Notes under the pieces: model-generated
What the model was told of the DNA's origin: nothing
The model's input: the letters and a program-made list of their open reading frames with translations, nothing else
Databases searched by the model: none
Shown here: in pieces, positions 41,830 to 49,799 of the stretch
Layout of the letters: each line of letters begins with the position of its first letter
Numbering within the stretch: position 1 is the stretch's first letter
NCBI RefSeq assembly: GCF_003217775.1
Contig: NZ_QJVJ01000005.1
Location: forward strand, 186,001-250,000
Direction of reading: 5' to 3'
From: Paenibacillus flagellatus
Lineage (GTDB): Bacteria > Bacillota > Bacilli > Paenibacillales > NBRC-103111
DNA: 64,000 nt
Made by a program: the position numbers and the translations under genes

Positions 41830-42078
41830 TCAGCCGTTCACGACGTTCACTTTCAAGTTGTGCTTCTGGAACACGTCGACCATCGCCTTCGTCGCTTCGT
41901 CGGCATCGGGACCGTGAACGTGCAAATCGTAAGTGCCCGAGTCGAGCAGCGTCGTAAACAGGCCGAGAATGCTTTTGACGTCGATGAATTTGTTCTCGTA
42001 TTGGAGCACGATGGAAGATCTGAATTTGTTGGCCGTTTGCGACACTTCCACAATCGCCGCGTTGCTTGCGCTTGACAT
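41830..42078 (-). CDS. HPr-like domain protein lacking the His15 loop (82 aa)
   Basis: Residues about 8-72 align with HPr/Crh from position 20 onward: VSQTANKFRSSIVLQYENK corresponds to the first helix and second strand, and FIDVKSILGLFTTL to the regulatory-serine helix. Ser36 thus matches Ser46, the site of HPr kinase in HPr and Crh. The first strand and the GIHARPA loop with phosphorylatable His15 are missing, so it cannot carry PEP-derived phosphate. It may be a Ser-phosphorylated regulator like Crh or a derived binding protein. It is monocistronic; the codon usage looks native. Confidence 0.8.
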   Translation of the reverse strand: MSSASNAAIVEVSQTANKFRSSIVLQYENKFIDVKSILGLFTTLLDSGTYDLHVHGPDADEATKAMVDVFQKHNLKVNVVNG

Positions 42079-42200
42079 GGCACAATCCCTCCAAAGAAGC
42101 GGATGTTAGCCCGGCTTCCGTATTTGTTACTTCTATATTAGCGTGGAACAAGTTTTCGCGCAATGCTCAATTTACCTGAATTTGCTTAAAGGGTAAGCCC

Positions 42201-43316
42201 TTACTTCAAATGCTCCGGGTTGAGCCCTTCGAGCTCCGGCACGACGAACCGTCCGTCTTTGCGAATGAGCACGTCGTCGAAATAAATGTCGCCGCCGCCG
42301 TATTCCGGACGCTGGATGAGCACCAAATCCCAATGGACGGCCGACCGGTTGCCGTTGTCGCAATCCTCGTACGCCTGACCCGGCGTGAAGTGCAGACTGC
42401 CGTCGATCTTCTCGTCGAACAGCGTATCCTTCATCGGGTGCAAAATGTACGGGTTGAAGCCGATGCTGAACTCGCCGATGTAGCGGGCGCCTTCGTCCGT
42501 ATCGAGCACTTCGTTCAGCCGCTTCGTATCGTTCGCCGTCGCTTCGACGATTTTGCCGTTTTCGAACCGGAACCGGATATTTTCGAACGTGATGCCGGAG
42601 TTGACGCTCGGCGTGTTGTATTGGATGACGCCGTTGACGGAGTCGCGCACCGGACACGAGTACACTTCCCCGTCGGGAATGTTCCGGTGGCCGGAGCATT
42701 TTTTCGAGCCGATCCCTTTGATCGAGAACGACAGGTCGGTGCCCGGTCCCGTGATCCGGACTTTGTCCGTCCGCGCCATCAGGTCGGCGAGCGGATCCAT
42801 CGCTTTGTCCATTTTCCGGTAGTCGAGGTTGCAGACGTCGAAGTAAAAGTCCTCGAACGCGCGCGTGCTCATGTTGGCGAGCTGGGCCATGGACGGATTC
42901 GGATAACGGAGCACGACCCATCTCGTCTTCTTCACCCGCTGCTCCAGGTGAATCGGCTTGTAATAAATGCGCTTGTACATGTCGTTCTTGTCGGCCGGCA
43001 CGTCGGCCAGCTCGTTGACGTTCTCTCCGGAACGTACGGCTATGTAGCAATCCATCTGCTCCATACGACGCAAATCGAGCTCCGCCCAATGCTCGAACTG
43101 CTCCTTCGTCATCGACCGGAGAAGCGAGCTTAACACCGCCCGGTCTTCGTAAACGACGTACGGATAACCGCCTTTCTCGTGAACTTGCTCGACGAGGCAG
43201 CGGACGATTTCCCTTTCCGAGCCGATCATTTCGATCAGCACCTTGTCGCCCGGCTTCACGTCTACGGAATAGCCCACCAGATTGGCGGCCAGCGTTTGCA
43301 AACGGGGGTCGCGCAT
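42201..43316 (-). CDS. Aminopeptidase, M29 family (371 aa)
   Basis: A metal-dependent thermophilic-type aminopeptidase (AmpS/PepS/aminopeptidase T). Family features include the N-terminal domain with KPGDKVLIE and a C-terminal metal site with SGHRNIPDGEVYSCPVRDSV (Glu ligand), EFSIGFNPYI, HFTPGQAYED and VHWDLVLIQRPE. ATG 43316 lies after AAGGAG. It trims N-terminal residues from peptides in the cytoplasm. It lies 15 nt downstream of the TVP38 gene and is probably cotranscribed. Confidence 0.93.
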   Translation of the reverse strand: MRDPRLQTLAANLVGYSVDVKPGDKVLIEMIGSEREIVRCLVEQVHEKGGYPYVVYEDRAVLSSLLRSMTKEQFEHWAELDLRRMEQMDCYIAVRSGENVNELADVPADKNDMYKRIYYKPIHLEQRVKKTRWVVLRYPNPSMAQLANMSTRAFEDFYFDVCNLDYRKMDKAMDPLADLMARTDKVRITGPGTDLSFSIKGIGSKKCSGHRNIPDGEVYSCPVRDSVNGVIQYNTPSVNSGITFENIRFRFENGKIVEATANDTKRLNEVLDTDEGARYIGEFSIGFNPYILHPMKDTLFDEKIDGSLHFTPGQAYEDCDNGNRSAVHWDLVLIQRPEYGGGDIYFDDVLIRKDGRFVVPELEGLNPEHLK

Positions 43317-43331
43317 CGACGAATCATCTCC

Positions 43332-44024
43332 TTACATCGTATCGGTTTCATCCCGCTTCAGCGTCCATCTGCTCTTCATGTAATGACCGGCCCACAGCAG
43401 CAGCACGAACAGCAAAAGAACGACAAAAAGACGCCCCTTGTGTTCCTTGAAGCGGAGCAAGTCGTGTCCGATCAACGTTTCCATCAGGACGATCGGCAGC
43501 TTGCCGATGACCGTCGCGACGAAAAACGGACGGAACTTGATTTTCGAGACGCCCGCACCGAAGTTGATGAGCGAGGACGGGATCACCGGGATCAATCGGC
43601 CGAGCAGCGTATAAAAGAAGCCGTGCCGCTCGAGCTTTCGGTTGAACGACTGAACCGAGGCGTATTTCGCCAGCTTCCCTTCGACATAATCGTGGGCGAC
43701 GTAGCGCGCGATGACGAAGGCGGACACCGCGGCCGCGCAGGACATCACGTAATTGATGGCGAAGCCGCCGCACAGCCCGAATACGTAGGCGTTGGCTCCG
43801 GCCAGCAGAACGAAAGGAACGAACGGAAACCATGTCTGAAAAAAAATCGCCAGCATGCCCGCAATGACGGCGAAAATGCCGAACGAGTGCAGCAAATCGG
43901 CGAGCTGCTCGACGTTTCCGTGGCGAAGCTCGGAACCGGCTTCCGTGAAGAGGACGAAATAGGCGACGGCCGCGAACAAGGCAATCGGTATGCCGAATTT
44001 CAATCGCGAACGAATGGTGTTCAA
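43332..44024 (-). CDS. TVP38/TMEM64 (DedA-like, VTT-domain) membrane protein (230 aa)
   Basis: Six predicted membrane helices include a central VTT core: FFQTWFPFVPFVLLAGANAY with reentrant Pro-rich loop near 62-82, CGGFAINYVMSCAAAVSAFV near 86, and GRLIPVIPSSLINFGAGVS near 142. Such proteins are linked to lipid scrambling or transport. The TTG start at 44024 follows GGAGGGG. It ends with a basic cytoplasmic tail and lies just upstream of the aminopeptidase gene. Confidence 0.9.
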   Translation of the reverse strand: MNTIRSRLKFGIPIALFAAVAYFVLFTEAGSELRHGNVEQLADLLHSFGIFAVIAGMLAIFFQTWFPFVPFVLLAGANAYVFGLCGGFAINYVMSCAAAVSAFVIARYVAHDYVEGKLAKYASVQSFNRKLERHGFFYTLLGRLIPVIPSSLINFGAGVSKIKFRPFFVATVIGKLPIVLMETLIGHDLLRFKEHKGRLFVVLLLFVLLLWAGHYMKSRWTLKRDETDTM

Positions 44025-44126
44025 GCCTGCGCCCCTCCCCTGTGTATACCCTTACCTATTGTATCACGGAAACGGACAATGTAAATGGAAAGTAAACCGG
44101 CTCCGTCGAAGGCCGTCGAAACCGGA

Positions 44127-45014
44127 TTATTCCGCCTTCTCCGCGCTCCCGGCCGCTTTGCCGTAGCCGGTGAATTGGTAATCGACGCGCGTTTTCTCCC
44201 GCTTCGGCTGCCCGTCGACCGTGTAGCTCATGTCGGTTTCCACCTGCATCTTTTGCGGCAGCCGGTCGACCCGGCCGACCCAGATGCGATAGACGGAGCT
44301 CGCCTGCAGCGAGCCGGCCGCCTCGTCCAGCTGCCGCTTCGTCTTTTGCACGTTCCGGTCCAGCTCGTCCTTCAGCCGGGACGCTTCCGCCTCCGACATG
44401 CCGAGCTTCGTCCGGAGCTCGGACAGCTTCTTGTCGGTATCGAGCATGCCCGACTGCCGCGTCAGCTGCCGCTTGACCGATTCCGTGACGTCGCCCGGCT
44501 CCGGGGTGACCGTCAAGACGGTCAGCTTGCGGTCCGACTCGTCGCGGGCGCCCTCCACCCGCTTCGCCATCGTATTGAGCTGCTCCAGCTTGAAGATCGG
44601 GCTCCACGGGAGGAGCAGACTGGCATCGCTCTCCGAAGCGGGCTCGGCCAGCACCCACTCGTTCTGCTTGCGGCTGAATACGACGGGGGCATCCGACTTC
44701 GCTCCCATCGCGCCGATCGCGCCGGTCCCGGCACCGCGCTTGAACTTCATGGACAGCCGGTTGTGGCCGGTGACGACGCCTTCGAATGCCGCCGCTTCCT
44801 GCATCGGCCGATCCCCGACCGACACGTTGGTCGTGCCCGTGAACCGGAAATCGTCCGTACCGGACAGGCCGGACACGGTTTGCTTCAATAGTTCGCCCGG
44901 TTCGGTCTGCATCCCCGTTATCGAGCAGCCCGACGACCAAAGACCGGCCAACGTCAACACCGCCAAAACGGCCGGCAATCGACGAAGCCGGGACCGACTC
45001 CCTTTCGTTCGCAT
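44127..45014 (-). CDS. Lipoprotein, LolA/LppX-like (295 aa)
   Basis: A twin-basic signal peptide ends in the lipobox WSSGC with Cys30. The mature part has a run of strands (DDFRFTGTTNVSVGDRP, HNRLSMKFKRGAG) and a late YRIWVGRVDRLPQKMQVETDM, the pattern of LolA/LppX-like lipid-binding barrels. A charged coiled-coil segment (about 195-245) interrupts the barrel. The function is unknown. ATG 45014 follows AAGAGGAGAG. A GGDEF gene lies upstream on the same strand after a 92-bp gap. Confidence 0.8.
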   Translation of the reverse strand: MRTKGSRSRLRRLPAVLAVLTLAGLWSSGCSITGMQTEPGELLKQTVSGLSGTDDFRFTGTTNVSVGDRPMQEAAAFEGVVTGHNRLSMKFKRGAGTGAIGAMGAKSDAPVVFSRKQNEWVLAEPASESDASLLLPWSPIFKLEQLNTMAKRVEGARDESDRKLTVLTVTPEPGDVTESVKRQLTRQSGMLDTDKKLSELRTKLGMSEAEASRLKDELDRNVQKTKRQLDEAAGSLQASSVYRIWVGRVDRLPQKMQVETDMSYTVDGQPKREKTRVDYQFTGYGKAAGSAEKAE

Positions 45015-45106
45015 GATATCTCTCCTCTTGGAAAAGCGTGATGGATCAAGCCGTTCGCGCTTATCGTTTCCATGAAGAGCAATGTTATGCGTTGGAAGGC
45101 ACGGCT

Positions 45107-47014
45107 TCAGCCGGTGCAGATCCGATTTTTACCGGAATGCTTCGCCTTGTACAGCGCCATGTCCGCCCGGTAAAACAGCGACTCCACGCTGATTTTGTCG
45201 TCCTCCCAATTCCAGTCCGACACCCCGCACGAGACGGACACCTTGGGAGACGTCTCCGTCTGCACCTTGCGGCGGATCCGCTCGGCCACGACGAGCGCTT
45301 GCTCTCCCGTCGCCTGCGGCAGGTAGACGGCCAGCTCCTCCCCGCCCCATCTCGACGCGGTATCTCCCTCCCGGATGCAGGAGCGGATAATCGCGCTTAC
45401 TTGGATGAGGACGCGGTCGCCGATCTGGTGGCCGTGCGTGTCGTTCACCTTCTTGAAGTCGTCGATGTCGACGACGATCAGCGAGCCGCAGTAGTCTTTC
45501 TTTTGCAGAAGGCCGATCTGCTCGTCCAAATAATGCCGCGCGTACAAGCCGGTCAGCCGGTCGGTCTGCACCATGCGCCGCACTTCGGCGTGCAGGCTCG
45601 CGTTCGAGATCGCCAGGCCGATATGGCCGGACAGCGTTTGCAGCAGCTTGTAATTTTCGTACGTGAAATAGTGCGGCCTCCGGTGGGCGACGAGAATAAC
45701 CCCCACCACGTCGCCTTCGACCAATACCGGGCAAGCGAGCAGCGACCGCGAGCGCGTCGCTTCCATCCAGACCGACGGCACGGCCTCGTCCGTTTTATAA
45801 TCCGAAATGATGACCGGCTCCTTCGTCGCGACGACGCGTCCCGCATAGCCGTAATCGGAGGCGAAATGCTCGCTGAAAAACGAGGCGGGCTCGCTCGCCC
45901 GGACGACGAGCTCGTCGCGGTCCCGGTCCAGCTCCAAAATGCATGAAAACTCCGCGTCGAAAATATGGCGCAGCTCCGTCGAAGCGAACAAAAAAACGTC
46001 CTGCAGCTTCAAGCTTTGATTCAGCCGCTGCGTAATCTCGTTAATCAGACGCAGCTCGCCGACGAGGCGGTTCGACTGCTCGTACAACCGGGCGTTTTCG
46101 AAGGCGCTGCCGGCGATGTCGGCCAAAATCGCCGCGCTGCGAAACAAGTCCTCGTCCCCGGATTCGCCATCCGCGAGCTCGAGGCGGACGACGCCGTAGA
46201 CGCCCTGCTTGCCGCGCAGCGGGAAGACGGCTTCGGCATGAACGCGACCATCGCGCCTGCCGACGACCGGCTTGCCCTCCGTAAACGCCCGGAACCGCAT
46301 GTCTTCCTCGGACGGGCCGAATCGCAGCGGCTTCACCGACGGGATCGGGCCGTATTGTTCCTGCGACAAATAAATGTCGAACGGCCGTTCCGACGCGAGC
46401 TCCTCCAGGCAGCGGGTCAGCTCCGCCATCACCCGGTCGGCTTCGGTGCGGGAATGAAGCCGGACCGCCATGTCGAACAGCGCTTCGTTGCGAAGCGCCG
46501 TCCGTTCCGCCGCGTCGAGCTTCCCGCGCAGCTCCGCCGACGCTGATTCGGACCGGTGCGCTCGCAAATAAGCGCCGAAAGCGAGGCCGGCCATCTGGGC
46601 GGCGGCCGCCGGGTCGGCGTCGTCCGTTTCGTCGGATATGCGGATCAAGAATGCGATCGGGTCGTCGTGGCGATCGGTGCGAACAGGATAAGCGGCCAGT
46701 ACGGATGGACGAGCTTCCGGATGCCGGGGCGGCCAGACGACCGGGGCGATGCGGAGCTTGCGGGCGGCGCTGCAATCGGCGATGGCGGCGGCGATAGGTG
46801 CGGTATGGAACGGCTCGGCGTCCGTCGCGGCGGAGCGCTTCGAGCCCGATTGGATCGGATCGGACGGGTGGTGCGTCAAATATCGGCCGTCGGCGTCGAA
46901 TACCGCGTACACGTCCGGACGGACGGACGCACGATTCCCGAGGTCGGCCGCGAACGAGCGGAATGCATTCGTTATCCAGGCGGCGAGACGTTCCTGGTGT
47001 GGCAACTCTTCCAT
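45107..47014 (-). CDS. GAF-GGDEF diguanylate cyclase (635 aa)
   Basis: Soluble c-di-GMP synthase candidate. An N-terminal region of unclear fold (1-150) is followed by a GAF-like domain (about 180-310), a second clear GAF domain (about 325-465), and a GGDEF domain (about 480-633). The signature is GGEEL with DIDDFKKVNDTHGHQIGD upstream. REGD five residues before the signature is an intact RxxD inhibitory site, so product feedback is expected. The last Leu instead of Phe in GGEEF is a minor change. The AT-rich DNA just upstream is shared with the divergent rpsD promoter region. Confidence 0.93.
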   Translation of the reverse strand: MEELPHQERLAAWITNAFRSFAADLGNRASVRPDVYAVFDADGRYLTHHPSDPIQSGSKRSAATDAEPFHTAPIAAAIADCSAARKLRIAPVVWPPRHPEARPSVLAAYPVRTDRHDDPIAFLIRISDETDDADPAAAAQMAGLAFGAYLRAHRSESASAELRGKLDAAERTALRNEALFDMAVRLHSRTEADRVMAELTRCLEELASERPFDIYLSQEQYGPIPSVKPLRFGPSEEDMRFRAFTEGKPVVGRRDGRVHAEAVFPLRGKQGVYGVVRLELADGESGDEDLFRSAAILADIAGSAFENARLYEQSNRLVGELRLINEITQRLNQSLKLQDVFLFASTELRHIFDAEFSCILELDRDRDELVVRASEPASFFSEHFASDYGYAGRVVATKEPVIISDYKTDEAVPSVWMEATRSRSLLACPVLVEGDVVGVILVAHRRPHYFTYENYKLLQTLSGHIGLAISNASLHAEVRRMVQTDRLTGLYARHYLDEQIGLLQKKDYCGSLIVVDIDDFKKVNDTHGHQIGDRVLIQVSAIIRSCIREGDTASRWGGEELAVYLPQATGEQALVVAERIRRKVQTETSPKVSVSCGVSDWNWEDDKISVESLFYRADMALYKAKHSGKNRICTG

Positions 47015-47115
47015 AACGAACCCCTTCTATGAAACGTCAATGTTTCTATCATACTACGTCTCGACGGGCAACTGCATTAAAATTTGCTTCAAGTTTTGCT
47101 AAAGCGAATTCTCGC

Positions 47116-47145
47116 TTGACATTGCCTATGCCGATCTTTTAAAAT
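47116..47145 (+). promoter_or_regulatory. Promoter of rpsD
   Basis: TTGACA (47116-47121) and TAAAAT (47140-47145) with an 18-bp spacer. The start of transcription would lie near 47152, leaving a leader of about 200 nt. Confidence 0.75.
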
Positions 47146-47151
47146 TAATAG

Positions 47152-47355
47152 TCGAGTGGAAAAAGGTGTTTGTTTAATTGGCGACGCACGATGCGCACCC
47201 TCACGGCTTTCGTTACCGGCAGGCCAGCGGCTGAACTGTTTGCCGGGAAGCGGGCGCGAACCGCCCCGTTTCGCAACGATCGCCGCGTCGGAACGTCTCC
47301 CCTATTCCGCCGCCCAATAGAAATTAACACTAACGGTCAAAGGAGCAACTCATAC
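47152..47355 (+). promoter_or_regulatory. rpsD 5' leader, probable S4 autoregulatory region
   Basis: About 200 nt of untranslated leader with several GC-rich inverted segments separates the promoter from rpsD. In B. subtilis S4 binds the leader of its own rpsD mRNA and represses translation. The length and position fit, but I could not derive the fold by eye. An in-frame ORF from 47170 into rpsD is not taken as coding. Confidence 0.5.
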
Positions 47356-47955
47356 ATGGCACGCTATACAGGCCCCAAATTCAAATTGAGCCGCCGTCTC
47401 GGCGTTTCGCTCAGCGGCACCGGCAAAGAACTGAAACGCGCATTTCCTCCGGGACAGCACGGTCCGGGACAACGCAAAAAGCTGAGCGGCTACGGCATCC
47501 AGCTGCAAGAAAAGCAAAAGCTTCGCCACATGTACGGCTTGGGCGAGAAGCAATTCCGCAACCTGTTCGACAAAGCGTCGAACATGCAAGGCATCTCCGG
47601 CGAAAACTTCATGATCCTGCTTGAAAGCCGTCTGGACAACCTCGTCTACCGTCTCGGCTTGGCGAACTCCCGCGCGGGCGCTCGTCAGCTCGTCGCTCAC
47701 GGTCACGTAACGGTCAACGGCAAAAAAGTGGACATCCCTTCGTACACGGTCGCTACCGGCAGCGTCATCGGCTTGCGCGAAAGAAGCCGCGGCCTGTCCT
47801 CGATCAAGGAAGCTCTTGCGAACCGCAACTTCCTGCCGAACTACCTGGAGTTCAACGATTCGTCGATGGAAGGCAAGTACATCCGTCTGCCGGAGCGTTC
47901 GGAGCTTCCGCAAGAAATCGACGAGAAGCAAATCGTCGAGTTTTACAGCCGCTAA
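47356..47955 (+). CDS. rpsD: 30S ribosomal protein S4 (199 aa)
   Basis: Primary binder of the 16S rRNA 5' domain. It opens [20 protein letters not shown] and contains the S4 RNA-binding domain with [20 protein letters not shown] at about 97-116, with [11 protein letters not shown] after. Length matches the S4 of low-GC Gram-positives. ATG 47356 follows AAAGGAGC. As is common in Bacillales it stands alone rather than in the large ribosomal operons and lies next to tyrS. A strong terminator follows. Confidence 0.98.
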   Translation: MARYTGPKFKLSRRLGVSLSGTGKELKRAFPPGQHGPGQRKKLSGYGIQLQEKQKLRHMYGLGEKQFRNLFDKASNMQGISGENFMILLESRLDNLVYRLGLANSRAGARQLVAHGHVTVNGKKVDIPSYTVATGSVIGLRERSRGLSSIKEALANRNFLPNYLEFNDSSMEGKYIRLPERSELPQEIDEKQIVEFYSR

Positions 47956-47966
47956 GAAGAACCGCA

Positions 47967-47994
47967 ACCCCCAAGCGACCGCTTGGGGGTTTTC
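47967..47994 (+). terminator. Terminator of rpsD
   Basis: A perfect 10-bp stem ACCCCCAAGC / GCTTGGGGGT with a GACC loop and a T run, 11 nt after the stop. Confidence 0.93.
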
Positions 47995-48024
47995 TTGTGC
48001 CCGCCGTGTTGACGGGCGCGGCTC

Positions 48025-49287
48025 TCAGCGCAGCCGGATGCGCGCGAACTTGCGTTTCCCGACCTGCAGCACGTCCCCGTCGCCGACCGTCACGACGGCG
48101 TTCGGATCGGTCACTCTCGCTCCGTTCAGCCGGACGCCTCCCTGCTCGACGCTCCGCTTCGCCTCGCCGTTCGACGACTGCAGCCCCGCGGCCACGAGCA
48201 GCCGGACGAGCCGGACCGCGCCCCCTTCGTCCGTCAACTCGGAGAGAACCAGCTCGGCCTCGGCGATGTCCTCCGGCAGCTCGCCTTCCCGGAACACGGC
48301 GACGAACCGCTGCTCGGCTTCTTCCGCCGCGGCTTCGCCGTGGTACATCCGGACGAACGTGCAGGCCAGCTTCATCTTCGCGTCCCGCGGGTGGACGGTC
48401 CCGTCCGCAAGCCCCGCCTCCAACCGATGCAGCTCCTCGTCCGGCAAGTCGGTGGCGAGCCGGAAGTAGTCGATCATGAGCGCGTCGGGCACCGACATCG
48501 TTTTGCCGTATATGTCGGTCGGGGACTCGTCGATGCCGATATAATTGCCCAAGCTTTTGCTCATTTTGTTGACGCCGTCGAGACCGGGCAACAGCGGCAT
48601 CGTGATGACCGCCTGCGCCTCCTTGCCGTATTCCTTCTGCAGCACGCGGCCCATCAGCACGTTGAACGTCTGATCGGTTCCGCCGAGCTCGACGTCGCTC
48701 TCCAATTCGACCGAATCGTAGCCCTGCATAAGCGGGTAAAAAAACTCGTGAACCCCGATCGGCAGCCCGTTCGCATACCGTTTCGCGAAATCGTCGCGCT
48801 CCAAAATGCGTGCCACCGTCACCTTGGCCGCAAGCTGGACGACGTCGGCGAAATGCAGCTTGCCGAGCCAATGGGAATTGTAATGGACGGTCGTCCGATC
48901 CGGATGCAGCAGCTTGAACAGCTGGGTCCGGTACGTCTCGGCGTTGCGCAGCACGTCCTCCTCGCTCAGCTGCTTGCGAGTCTCCGACTTGCCCGTCGGG
49001 TCGCCGATCCGACCGGTAAAATCGCCGATAATGAGCTGCACCTCGTGCCCGAACTCCTGAAATTGCCGCAGCTTGTGCAGCACGACCGTATGCCCGACGT
49101 GAATGTCCGGCGCGGACGGATCGAGCCCGAGCTTCACTTTGAGCGGCTTGCCGGTAACGACCGAACGCTCGATTTTCCGTCTGAGCTCCTCCTCCGGCAC
49201 GATATCGGCCGCCCCCCGGCGAATCGCCGCGAGCTGGCGCTCGACCTCGCTCCTTTGCTCCTCCGTCAACGTCATGTTCCTCTCCAT
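48025..49287 (-). CDS. tyrS: Tyrosyl-tRNA synthetase (420 aa)
   Basis: Charges tRNA-Tyr. The class I signature is DIHVGHTVVLHKL near 58, followed by the tyrosine pocket and NKMSKSLGN near 245, with a C-terminal S4-like RNA-binding domain (about 350-415, QSSNGEAKRSVEQGGVRLNG). The HxGH spacing and VNKMSKS form place it with the TyrZ-like second bacterial TyrRS group. ATG 49287 lies ten bases after GAGGGG; ATG 49275 (MTLTEEQ) is an alternative. A T-box leader upstream controls it by tRNA-Tyr charging. It is convergent with rpsD. Confidence 0.96.
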   Translation of the reverse strand: MERNMTLTEEQRSEVERQLAAIRRGAADIVPEEELRRKIERSVVTGKPLKVKLGLDPSAPDIHVGHTVVLHKLRQFQEFGHEVQLIIGDFTGRIGDPTGKSETRKQLSEEDVLRNAETYRTQLFKLLHPDRTTVHYNSHWLGKLHFADVVQLAAKVTVARILERDDFAKRYANGLPIGVHEFFYPLMQGYDSVELESDVELGGTDQTFNVLMGRVLQKEYGKEAQAVITMPLLPGLDGVNKMSKSLGNYIGIDESPTDIYGKTMSVPDALMIDYFRLATDLPDEELHRLEAGLADGTVHPRDAKMKLACTFVRMYHGEAAAEEAEQRFVAVFREGELPEDIAEAELVLSELTDEGGAVRLVRLLVAAGLQSSNGEAKRSVEQGGVRLNGARVTDPNAVVTVGDGDVLQVGKRKFARIRLR

Positions 49288-49348
49288 TTTGCCCCATCCC
49301 CTCGTTGTCGATTTGCGGTTGTCCGCGGCAGTCTCTGCGGAAAAACGC

Positions 49349-49384
49349 AAAAAAGCCTTCTCGTCCACAAGGGACGGGAAGGCT
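49349..49384 (-). terminator. T-box terminator hairpin of tyrS
   Basis: AGCCTTC-CGTCC pairs with GGACG-GAAGGCT around CTTGT, followed by six T residues, between the T-box motif and the tyrS start. It competes with the antiterminator. Confidence 0.9.
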
Positions 49385-49715
49385 CAAACCCGCGGTACCA
49401 CCCTAATTAGAACGCCGTGCCGGATCGAGAGCGGCGCCCCGGCGCGCTGCATCCGTATCCGATCCGAGCGTTCTCGCTCGATTCCCTGTAACGGGAGAAC
49501 CCGGCGGAAAATTGGCGCCGCCCTTCGCAGGCGCGCTTCCCTTCCCGCTGCTCCGGACCGTAATTCGGCCGGCGGCGGCGTACCGGCTCGCACCACCCGC
49601 CGGTTCTCTGAAACGCCCGCTTCGCCCGCTTACTCGCGCCCGCCGGAGACGATTCCGCGGCGCAGTCCTTCGTCGCTTTGCAACAGAACGGCCGCTTGGG
49701 CCGTCAAATTTTTAA
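49349..49715 (-). promoter_or_regulatory. T-box riboswitch leader of tyrS
   Basis: The minus strand carries the canonical T-box AGGGTGGTACCGCG (49391-49404) ahead of the terminator. Upstream is stem I with GCGACGAAGGAC at its base, the AGAGA...GGTGCGAGCC distal-loop pattern, and a specifier region CGAATTACGG whose TAC matches tyrosine. Uncharged tRNA-Tyr should pair with TAC and with the T-box bulge and prevent termination. Confidence 0.92.
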
Positions 49716-49717
49716 TT

Positions 49718-49747
49718 ACCTTATCACAGAAACCGCGGCAAAGTCAA
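49718..49747 (-). promoter_or_regulatory. Promoter of the tyrS transcript
   Basis: TTGACT (49742-49747) and TAAGGT (49718-49723) with an 18-bp spacer on the minus strand, just ahead of the T-box leader. Confidence 0.55.
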
Positions 49748-49763
49748 ACCATGAATTTTGTGG

Positions 49764-49769
49764 TATAAT
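49764..49769 (+). promoter_or_regulatory. Extended -10 promoter of the class A PBP gene
   Basis: TGG precedes TATAAT at 49764-49769, giving an extended -10 (TGnTATAAT). The -35 region (49741-49746) is poor and overlaps the -35 of the divergent tyrS promoter. Confidence 0.7.
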
Positions 49770-49799
49770 AAAGCCTGTTATGCCGAAGGAGGAAAGTGA

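Noticed and set aside
47170-47355. In-frame N-terminal extension of rpsD
   Set aside because: S4 begins at MARYTGPKF in the family and has an AAAGGAGC site there; the extension falls in the untranslated leader.
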